A stretch of 64,000 nucleotides of DNA. Origin: Brassica napus. Its lineage: Eukaryota > Streptophyta > Magnoliopsida > Brassicales > Brassicaceae. Below, piece after piece: positions 49,901 to 61,600 of the stretch (positions within the stretch are counted from its first letter, which is position 1; the number at the start of each line of letters is the position of its first letter). The notes below the pieces were generated by a model. The model searched no databases. It had not been told where the DNA came from and saw only the letters and a list, made by a program, of their open reading frames with translations. Position numbers and translations under genes: made by a program. The stretch spans positions 186,001-250,000 of the forward strand of contig NW_026014692.1 in assembly GCF_020379485.1 (NCBI RefSeq). Direction: 5' to 3'.

Positions 49901-52900
49901 TTGGAAGAAGCTGTGCTATTCCCAAACTGGGAAACTGGAATCACCTGATTTGAAAGTGGGATAACTTCTTCATCCCAACTCCTATGAGATTTATTCAACT
50001 TCCTGGTGATTCTCCACCACTTTATGTATCCAAATCAAGCTTCTCACAAAGTGATTCATCCTGGTTTGATTGGAACGACGAAGAAGCTGTGCTATTCCCA
50101 AACTGGGAAACTGGAATCACCTGATTTGAAAGTGGGATAACTTCTTCATCCCAACTCCTATGAGATTTATTCAACTTCCTGGTGATTCTCCACCACTTTA
50201 TGTATCCAAATCAAGCTTCTCACAAAGTGATTCATCCTGGTTTGATTGGAACGACGAAGAAGCTGTGCTATTCCCAAACTGGGAAACTGGAATCACCTGA
50301 TTTGAAAGTGGGATAACTTCTTCATCCCAACTCCTATGAGATTTATTCAACTTCCTGGTGATTCTCCACCACTTTATGTATCCAAATCAAGCTTCTCACA
50401 AAGTGATTCATCCTGGTTTGATTGGAACGACGAAGAAGCTGTGCTATTCCCAAACTGGGAAACTGGAATCACCTGATTTGAAAGTGGGATAACTTCTTCA
50501 TCCCAACTCCTATGAGATTTATTCAACTTCCTGGTGATTCTCCACCACTTTATGTATCCAAATCAAGCTTCTCACAAAGTGATTCATCCTGGTTTGATTG
50601 GAACGACGAAGAAGCTGTGCTATTCCCAAACTGGGAAACTGGAATCACCTGATTTGAAAGTGGGATAACTTCTTCATCCCAACTCCTATGAGATTTATTC
50701 AACTTCCTGGTGATTCTCCACCACTTTATGTATCCAAATCAAGCTTCTCACAAAGTGATTCATCCTGGTTTGATTGGAACGACGAAGAAGCTGTGCTATT
50801 CCCAAACTGGGAAACTGGAATCACCTGATTTGAAAGTGGGATAACTTCTTCATCCCAACTCCTATGAGATTTATTCAACTTCCTGGTGATTCTCCACCAC
50901 TTTATGTATCCAAATCAAGCTTCTCACAAAGTGATTCATCCTGGTTTGATTGGAACGACGAAGAAGCTGTGCTATTCCCAAACTGGGAAACTGGAATCAC
51001 CTGATTTGAAAGTGGGATAACTTCTTCATCCCAACTCCTATGAGATTTATTCAACTTCCTGGTGATTCTCCACCACTTTATGTATCCAAATCAAGCTTCT
51101 CACAAAGTGATTCATCCTGGTTTGATTGGAACGACGAAGAAGCTGTGCTATTCCCAAACTGGGAAACTGGAATCACCTGATTTGAAAGTGGGATAACTTC
51201 TTCATCCCAACTCCTATGAGATTTATTCAACTTCCTGGTGATTCTCCACCACTTTATGTATCCAAATCAAGCTTCTCACAAAGTGATTCATCCTGGTTTG
51301 ATTGGAACGACGAAGAAGCTGTGCTATTCCCAAACTGGGAAACTGGAATCACCTGATTTGAAAGTGGGATAACTTCTTCATCCCAACTCCTATGAGATTT
51401 ATTCAACTTCCTGGTGATTCTCCACCACTTTATGTATCCAAATCAAGCTTCTCACAAAGTGATTCATCCTGGTTTGATTGGAACGACGAAGAAGCTGTGC
51501 TATTCCCAAACTGGGAAACTGGAATCACCTGATTTGAAAGTGGGATAACTTCTTCATCCCAACTCCTATGAGATTTATTCAACTTCCTGGTGATTCTCCA
51601 CCACTTTATGTATCCAAATCAAGCTTCTCACAAAGTGATTCATCCTGGTTTGATTGGAACGACGAAGAAGCTGTGCTATTCCCAAACTGGGAAACTGGAA
51701 TCACCTGATTTGAAAGTGGGATAACTTCTTCATCCCAACTCCTATGAGATTTATTCAACTTCCTGGTGATTCTCCACCACTTTATGTATCCAAATCAAGC
51801 TTCTCACAAAGTGATTCATCCTGGTTTGATTGGAACGACGAAGAAGCTGTGCTATTCCCAAACTGGGAAACTGGAATCACCTGATTTGAAAGTGGGATAA
51901 CTTCTTCATCCCAACTCCTATGAGATTTATTCAACTTCCTGGTGATTCTCCACCACTTTATGTATCCAAATCAAGCTTCTCACAAAGTGATTCATCCTGG
52001 TTTGATTGGAACGACGAAGAAGCTGTGCTATTCCCAAACTGGGAAACTGGAATCACCTGATTTGAAAGTGGGATAACTTCTTCATCCCAACTCCTATGAG
52101 ATTTATTCAACTTCCTGGTGATTCTCCACCACTTTATGTATCCAAATCAAGCTTCTCACAAAGTGATTCATCCTGGTTTGATTGGAACGACGAAGAAGCT
52201 GTGCTATTCCCAAACTGGGAAACTGGAATCACCTGATTTGAAAGTGGGATAACTTCTTCATCCCAACTCCTATGAGATTTATTCAACTTCCTGGTGATTC
52301 TCCACCACTTTATGTATCCAAATCAAGCTTCTCACAAAGTGATTCATCCTGGTTTGATTGGAACGACGAAGAAGCTGTGCTATTCCCAAACTGGGAAACT
52401 GGAATCACCTGATTTGAAAGTGGGATAACTTCTTCATCCCAACTCCTATGAGATTTATTCAACTTCCTGGTGATTCTCCACCACTTTATGTATCCAAATC
52501 AAGCTTCTCACAAAGTGATTCATCCTGGTTTGATTGGAACGACGAAGAAGCTGTGCTATTCCCAAACTGGGAAACTGGAATCACCTGATTTGAAAGTGGG
52601 ATAACTTCTTCATCCCAACTCCTATGAGATTTATTCAACTTCCTGGTGATTCTCCACCACTTTATGTATCCAAATCAAGCTTCTCACAAAGTGATTCATC
52701 CTGGTTTGATTGGAACGACGAAGAAGCTGTGCTATTCCCAAACTGGGAAACTGGAATCACCTGATTTGAAAGTGGGATAACTTCTTCATCCCAACTCCTA
52801 TGAGATTTATTCAACTTCCTGGTGATTCTCCACCACTTTATGTATCCAAATCAAGCTTCTCACAAAGTGATTCATCCTGGTTTGATTGGAACGACGAAGA

Positions 52901-55900
52901 AGCTGTGCTATTCCCAAACTGGGAAACTGGAATCACCTGATTTGAAAGTGGGATAACTTCTTCATCCCAACTCCTATGAGATTTATTCAACTTCCTGGTG
53001 ATTCTCCACCACTTTATGTATCCAAATCAAGCTTCTCACAAAGTGATTCATCCTGGTTTGATTGGAACGACGAAGAAGCTGTGCTATTCCCAAACTGGGA
53101 AACTGGAATCACCTGATTTGAAAGTGGGATAACTTCTTCATCCCAACTCCTATGAGATTTATTCAACTTCCTGGTGATTCTCCACCACTTTATGTATCCA
53201 AATCAAGCTTCTCACAAAGTGATTCATCCTGGTTTGATTGGAACGACGAAGAAGCTGTGCTATTCCCAAACTGGGAAACTGGAATCACCTGATTTGAAAG
53301 TGGGATAACTTCTTCATCCCAACTCCTATGAGATTTATTCAACTTCCTGGTGATTCTCCACCACTTTATGTATCCAAATCAAGCTTCTCACAAAGTGATT
53401 CATCCTGGTTTGATTGGAACGACGAAGAAGCTGTGCTATTCCCAAACTGGGAAACTGGAATCACCTGATTTGAAAGTGGGATAACTTCTTCATCCCAACT
53501 CCTATGAGATTTATTCAACTTCCTGGTGATTCTCCACCACTTTATGTATCCAAATCAAGCTTCTCACAAAGTGATTCATCCTGGTTTGATTGGAACGACG
53601 AAGAAGCTGTGCTATTCCCAAACTGGGAAACTGGAATCACCTGATTTGAAAGTGGGATAACTTCTTCATCCCAACTCCTATGAGATTTATTCAACTTCCT
53701 GGTGATTCTCCACCACTTTATGTATCCAAATCAAGCTTCTCACAAAGTGATTCATCCTGGTTTGATTGGAACGACGAAGAAGCTGTGCTATTCCCAAACT
53801 GGGAAACTGGAATCACCTGATTTGAAAGTGGGATAACTTCTTCATCCCAACTCCTATGAGATTTATTCAACTTCCTGGTGATTCTCCACCACTTTATGTA
53901 TCCAAATCAAGCTTCTCACAAAGTGATTCATCCTGGTTTGATTGGAACGACGAAGAAGCTGTGCTATTCCCAAACTGGGAAACTGGAATCACCTGATTTG
54001 AAAGTGGGATAACTTCTTCATCCCAACTCCTATGAGATTTATTCAACTTCCTGGTGATTCTCCACCACTTTATGTATCCAAATCAAGCTTCTCACAAAGT
54101 GATTCATCCTGGTTTGATTGGAACGACGAAGAAGCTGTGCTATTCCCAAACTGGGAAACTGGAATCACCTGATTTGAAAGTGGGATAACTTCTTCATCCC
54201 AACTCCTATGAGATTTATTCAACTTCCTGGTGATTCTCCACCACTTTATGTATCCAAATCAAGCTTCTCACAAAGTGATTCATCCTGGTTTGATTGGAAC
54301 GACGAAGAAGCTGTGCTATTCCCAAACTGGGAAACTGGAATCACCTGATTTGAAAGTGGGATAACTTCTTCATCCCAACTCCTATGAGATTTATTCAACT
54401 TCCTGGTGATTCTCCACCACTTTATGTATCCAAATCAAGCTTCTCACAAAGTGATTCATCCTGGTTTGATTGGAACGACGAAGAAGCTGTGCTATTCCCA
54501 AACTGGGAAACTGGAATCACCTGATTTGAAAGTGGGATAACTTCTTCATCCCAACTCCTATGAGATTTATTCAACTTCCTGGTGATTCTCCACCACTTTA
54601 TGTATCCAAATCAAGCTTCTCACAAAGTGATTCATCCTGGTTTGATTGGAACGACGAAGAAGCTGTGCTATTCCCAAACTGGGAAACTGGAATCACCTGA
54701 TTTGAAAGTGGGATAACTTCTTCATCCCAACTCCTATGAGATTTATTCAACTTCCTGGTGATTCTCCACCACTTTATGTATCCAAATCAAGCTTCTCACA
54801 AAGTGATTCATCCTGGTTTGATTGGAACGACGAAGAAGCTGTGCTATTCCCAAACTGGGAAACTGGAATCACCTGATTTGAAAGTGGGATAACTTCTTCA
54901 TCCCAACTCCTATGAGATTTATTCAACTTCCTGGTGATTCTCCACCACTTTATGTATCCAAATCAAGCTTCTCACAAAGTGATTCATCCTGGTTTGATTG
55001 GAACGACGAAGAAGCTGTGCTATTCCCAAACTGGGAAACTGGAATCACCTGATTTGAAAGTGGGATAACTTCTTCATCCCAACTCCTATGAGATTTATTC
55101 AACTTCCTGGTGATTCTCCACCACTTTATGTATCCAAATCAAGCTTCTCACAAAGTGATTCATCCTGGTTTGATTGGAACGACGAAGAAGCTGTGCTATT
55201 CCCAAACTGGGAAACTGGAATCACCTGATTTGAAAGTGGGATAACTTCTTCATCCCAACTCCTATGAGATTTATTCAACTTCCTGGTGATTCTCCACCAC
55301 TTTATGTATCCAAATCAAGCTTCTCACAAAGTGATTCATCCTGGTTTGATTGGAACGACGAAGAAGCTGTGCTATTCCCAAACTGGGAAACTGGAATCAC
55401 CTGATTTGAAAGTGGGATAACTTCTTCATCCCAACTCCTATGAGATTTATTCAACTTCCTGGTGATTCTCCACCACTTTATGTATCCAAATCAAGCTTCT
55501 CACAAAGTGATTCATCCTGGTTTGATTGGAACGACGAAGAAGCTGTGCTATTCCCAAACTGGGAAACTGGAATCACCTGATTTGAAAGTGGGATAACTTC
55601 TTCATCCCAACTCCTATGAGATTTATTCAACTTCCTGGTGATTCTCCACCACTTTATGTATCCAAATCAAGCTTCTCACAAAGTGATTCATCCTGGTTTG
55701 ATTGGAACGACGAAGAAGCTGTGCTATTCCCAAACTGGGAAACTGGAATCACCTGATTTGAAAGTGGGATAACTTCTTCATCCCAACTCCTATGAGATTT
55801 ATTCAACTTCCTGGTGATTCTCCACCACTTTATGTATCCAAATCAAGCTTCTCACAAAGTGATTCATCCTGGTTTGATTGGAACGACGAAGAAGCTGTGC

Positions 55901-58613
55901 TATTCCCAAACTGGGAAACTGGAATCACCTGATTTGAAAGTGGGATAACTTCTTCATCCCAACTCCTATGAGATTTATTCAACTTCCTGGTGATTCTCCA
56001 CCACTTTATGTATCCAAATCAAGCTTCTCACAAAGTGATTCATCCTGGTTTGATTGGAACGACGAAGAAGCTGTGCTATTCCCAAACTGGGAAACTGGAA
56101 TCACCTGATTTGAAAGTGGGATAACTTCTTCATCCCAACTCCTATGAGATTTATTCAACTTCCTGGTGATTCTCCACCACTTTATGTATCCAAATCAAGC
56201 TTCTCACAAAGTGATTCATCCTGGTTTGATTGGAACGACGAAGAAGCTGTGCTATTCCCAAACTGGGAAACTGGAATCACCTGATTTGAAAGTGGGATAA
56301 CTTCTTCATCCCAACTCCTATGAGATTTATTCAACTTCCTGGTGATTCTCCACCACTTTATGTATCCAAATCAAGCTTCTCACAAAGTGATTCATCCTGG
56401 TTTGATTGGAACGACGAAGAAGCTGTGCTATTCCCAAACTGGGAAACTGGAATCACCTGATTTGAAAGTGGGATAACTTCTTCATCCCAACTCCTATGAG
56501 ATTTATTCAACTTCCTGGTGATTCTCCACCACTTTATGTATCCAAATCAAGCTTCTCACAAAGTGATTCATCCTGGTTTGATTGGAACGACGAAGAAGCT
56601 GTGCTATTCCCAAACTGGGAAACTGGAATCACCTGATTTGAAAGTGGGATAACTTCTTCATCCCAACTCCTATGAGATTTATTCAACTTCCTGGTGATTC
56701 TCCACCACTTTATGTATCCAAATCAAGCTTCTCACAAAGTGATTCATCCTGGTTTGATTGGAACGACGAAGAAGCTGTGCTATTCCCAAACTGGGAAACT
56801 GGAATCACCTGATTTGAAAGTGGGATAACTTCTTCATCCCAACTCCTATGAGATTTATTCAACTTCCTGGTGATTCTCCACCACTTTATGTATCCAAATC
56901 AAGCTTCTCACAAAGTGATTCATCCTGGTTTGATTGGAACGACGAAGAAGCTGTGCTATTCCCAAACTGGGAAACTGGAATCACCTGATTTGAAAGTGGG
57001 ATAACTTCTTCATCCCAACTCCTATGAGATTTATTCAACTTCCTGGTGATTCTCCACCACTTTATGTATCCAAATCAAGCTTCTCACAAAGTGATTCATC
57101 CTGGTTTGATTGGAACGACGAAGAAGCTGTGCTATTCCCAAACTGGGAAACTGGAATCACCTGATTTGAAAGTGGGATAACTTCTTCATCCCAACTCCTA
57201 TGAGATTTATTCAACTTCCTGGTGATTCTCCACCACTTTATGTATCCAAATCAAGCTTCTCACAAAGTGATTCATCCTGGTTTGATTGGAACGACGAAGA
57301 AGCTGTGCTATTCCCAAACTGGGAAACTGGAATCACCTGATTTGAAAGTGGGATAACTTCTTCATCCCAACTCCTATGAGATTTATTCAACTTCCTGGTG
57401 ATTCTCCACCACTTTATGTATCCAAATCAAGCTTCTCACAAAGTGATTCATCCTGGTTTGATTGGAACGACGAAGAAGCTGTGCTATTCCCAAACTGGGA
57501 AACTGGAATCACCTGATTTGAAAGTGGGATAACTTCTTCATCCCAACTCCTATGAGATTTATTCAACTTCCTGGTGATTCTCCACCACTTTATGTATCCA
57601 AATCAAGCTTCTCACAAAGTGATTCATCCTGGTTTGATTGGAACGACGAAGAAGCTGTGCTATTCCCAAACTGGGAAACTGGAATCACCTGATTTGAAAG
57701 TGGGATAACTTCTTCATCCCAACTCCTATGAGATTTATTCAACTTCCTGGTGATTCTCCACCACTTTATGTATCCAAATCAAGCTTCTCACAAAGTGATT
57801 CATCCTGGTTTGATTGGAACGACGAAGAAGCTGTGCTATTCCCAAACTGGGAAACTGGAATCACCTGATTTGAAAGTGGGATAACTTCTTCATCCCAACT
57901 CCTATGAGATTTATTCAACTTCCTGGTGATTCTCCACCACTTTATGTATCCAAATCAAGCTTCTCACAAAGTGATTCATCCTGGTTTGATTGGAACGACG
58001 AAGAAGCTGTGCTATTCCCAAACTGGGAAACTGGAATCACCTGATTTGAAAGTGGGATAACTTCTTCATCCCAACTCCTATGAGATTTATTCAACTTCCT
58101 GGTGATTCTCCACCACTTTATGTATCCAAATCAAGCTTCTCACAAAGTGATTCATCCTGGTTTGATTGGAACGACGAAGAAGCTGTGCTATTCCCAAACT
58201 GGGAAACTGGAATCACCTGATTTGAAAGTGGGATAACTTCTTCATCCCAACTCCTATGAGATTTATTCAACTTCCTGGTGATTCTCCACCACTTTATGTA
58301 TCCAAATCAAGCTTCTCACAAAGTGATTCATCCTGGTTTGATTGGAACGACGAAGAAGCTGTGCTATTCCCAAACTGGGAAACTGGAATCACCTGATTTG
58401 AAAGTGGGATAACTTCTTCATCCCAACTCCTATGAGATTTATTCAACTTCCTGGTGATTCTCCACCACTTTATGTATCCAAATCAAGCTTCTCACAAAGT
58501 GATTCATCCTGGTTTGATTGGAACGACGAAGAAGCTGTGCTATTCCCAAACTGGGAAACTGGAATCACCTGATTTGAAAGTGGGATAACTTCTTCATCCC
58601 AACTCCTATGAGA
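13917..58613. repeat. Homogeneous core of the satellite array (about 254 monomers)
   Basis: About 44.7 kb in which, by eye, monomers are identical and stay in perfect 176-bp phase. Phase was checked every 2,640 bp: 195 monomers from 15,421 to 49,741 with no net indel. The exceptions seen are ACGACGAAG changed to ACGCGAAAG at 34,597-34,600, a C-to-G change at 49,731, and a 7-bp deletion at 49,906/49,907. I cannot exclude single changes missed by eye. Confidence 0.85.
49821..49989. repeat. 169-bp satellite monomer lacking the CpG pair
   Basis: CGACGAA is missing between TTGGAA and GAAGCTG (junction 49,906/49,907). It is the only length change seen in the core, and it directly follows the monomer carrying the C-to-G change at 49,731. 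Short GAA repeats at the ends suggest slippage. Confidence 0.9.
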
Positions 58614-61600
58614 TTTATTCAACTTCCTGGTGATTCTCCACCACTTTATGTATCCAAATCAAGCTTCTCACAAAGTGATTCATCCTGGTTTGATTGGAAC
58701 GACGAAGAAGCTGTGCTATTCCCAAACTGGGAAACTGGAATCACCTGATTTGAAAGTGGGATAACTTCTTCATGCCAACTCCTATGAGATTTATTCAACT
58801 TCCTGGTGATTCTCCACCACTTTATGTATCCAAATCAAGCTTCTCACAAAGTGATTCATCCTGGTTTGATTGGAACGACGAAGAAGCTGTGCTATTCCCA
58901 AACTGGGAAACTGGAATCACCTGATTTGAAAGTGGGATAACTTCTTCATCCCAACTCCTATGAGATTTATTCAACTTCCTGGTGATTCTCCACCACTTTA
59001 TGTATCCAAATCAAGCTTCTCACAAAGTGATTCATCCTGGTTTGATTGGAACGACGAAGAAGCTGTGCTATTCCCAAACTGGGAAACTGGAATCACCTGA
59101 TTTGAAAGTGGGATAACTTCTTCATCCCAACTCCTATGAGATTTATTCAACTTCCTGGTGATTCTCCACCACTTTATGTATCCAAATCAAGCTTCTCACA
59201 AAGTGATTCATCCTGGTTTGATTGGAACGACGAAGAAGCTGTGCTATTCCCAAACTGGGAAACTGGAATCACCTGATTTGAAAGTGGGATAACTTCTTCA
59301 TGCCAACTCCTATGAGATTTATTCAACTTCCTGGTGATTCTCCACCACTTTATGTATCCAAATCAAGCTTCTCACAAAGTGATTCATCCTGGTTTGATTG
59401 GAACGACGAAGAAGCTGTGCTATTCCCAAACTGGGAAACTGGAATCACCTGATTTGAAAGTGGGATAACTTCTTCATGCCAACTCCTATGAGATTTATTC
59501 AACTTCCTGGTGATTCTCCACCACTTTATGTATCCAAATCAAGCTTCTCACAAAGTGATTCATCCTGGTTTGATTGGAACGACGAAGAAGCTGTGCTATT
59601 CCCAAACTGGGAAACTGGAATCACCTGATTTGAAAGTGGGATAACTTCTTCATGCCAACTCCTATGAGATTTATTCAACTTCCTGGTGATTCTCCACCAC
59701 TTTATGTATCCAAATCAAGCTTCTCACAAAGTGATTCATCCTGGTTTGATTGGAACGACGAAGAAGCTGTGCTATTCCCAAACTGGGAAACTGGAATCAC
59801 CTGATTTGAAAGTGGGATAACTTCTTCATCCCAACTCCTATGAGATTTATTCAACTTCCTGGTGATTCTCCACCACTTTATGTATCCAAATCAAGCTTCT
59901 CACAAAGTGATTCATCCTGGTTTGATTGGAACGACGAAGAAGCTGTGCTATTCCCAAACTGGGAAACTGGAATCACCTGATTTGAAAGTGGGATAACTTC
60001 TTCATCCCAACTCCTATGAGATTTATTCAACTTCCTGGTGATTCTCCACCACTTTATGTATCCAAATCAAGCTTCTCACAAAGTGATTCATCCTGGTTTG
60101 ATTGGAACGACGAAGAAGCTGTGCTATTCCCAAACTGGGAAACTGGAATCACCTGATTTGAAAGTGGGATAACTTCTTCATCCCAACTCCTATGAGATTT
60201 ATTCAACTTCCTGGTGATTCTCCACCACTTTATGTATCCAAATCAAGCTTCTCACAAAGTGATTCATCCTGGTTTGATTGGAACGACGAAGAAGCTGTGC
60301 TATTCCCAAACTGGGAAACTGGAATCACCTGATTTGAAAGTGGGATAACTTCTTCATGCCAACTCCTATGAGATTTATTCAACTTCCTGGTGATTCTCCA
60401 CCACTTTATGTATCCAAATCAAGCTTCTCACAAAGTGATTCATCCTGGTTTGATTGGAACGACGAAGAAGCTGTGCTATTCCCAAACTGGGAAACTGGAA
60501 TCACCTGATTTGAAAGTGGGATAACTTCTTCATCCCAACTCCTATGAGATTTATTCAACTTCCTGGTGATTCTCCACCACTTTATGTATCCAAATCAAGC
60601 TTCTCACAAAGTGATTCATCCTGGTTTGATTGGAACGACGAAGAAGCTGTGCTATTCCCAAACTGGGAAACTGGAATCACCTGATTTGAAAGTGGGATAA
60701 CTTCTTCATGCCAACTCCTATGAGATTTATTCAACTTCCTGGTGATTCTCCACCACTTTATGTATCCAAATCAAGCTTCTCACAAAGTGATTCATCCTGG
60801 TTTGATTGGAACGACGAAGAAGCTGTGCTATTCCCAAACTGGGAAACTGGAATCACCTGATTTGAAAGTGGGATAACTTCTTCATGCCAACTCCTATGAG
60901 ATTTATTCAACTTCCTGGTGATTCTCCACCACTTTATGTATCCAAATCAAGCTTCTCACAAAGTGATTCATCCTGGTTTGATTGGAACGACGAAGAAGCT
61001 GTGCTATTCCCAAACTGGGAAACTGGAATCACCTGATTTGAAAGTGGGATAACTTCTTCATGCCAACTCCTATGAGATTTATTCAACTTCCTGGTGATTC
61101 TCCACCACTTTATGTATCCAAATCAAGCTTCTCACAAAGTGATTCATCCTGGTTTGATTGGAACGACGAAGAAGCTGTGCTATTCCCAAACTGGGAAACT
61201 GGAATCACCTGATTTGAAAGTGGGATAACTTCTTCATCCCAACTCCTATGAGATTTATTCAACTTCCTGGTGATTCTCCACCACTTTATGTATCCAAATC
61301 AAGCTTCTCACAAAGTGATTCATCCTGGTTTGATTGGAACGACGAAGAAGCTGTGCTATTCCCAAACTGGGAAACTGGAATCACCTGATTTGAAAGTGGG
61401 ATAACTTCTTCATGCCAACTCCTATGAGATTTATTCAACTTCCTGGTGATTCTCCACCACTTTATGTATCCAAATCAAGCTTCTCACAAAGTGATTCATC
61501 CTGGTTTGATTGGAACGACGAAGAAGCTGTGCTATTCCCAAACTGGGAAACTGGAATCACCTGATTTGAAAGTGGGATAACTTCTTCATGCCAACTCCTA

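Noticed and set aside
13917..58613. A multi-monomer higher-order repeat in the array core
   Set aside because: Monomers there look identical, so no higher-order period beyond 176 bp can be defined; the three variants do not recur.
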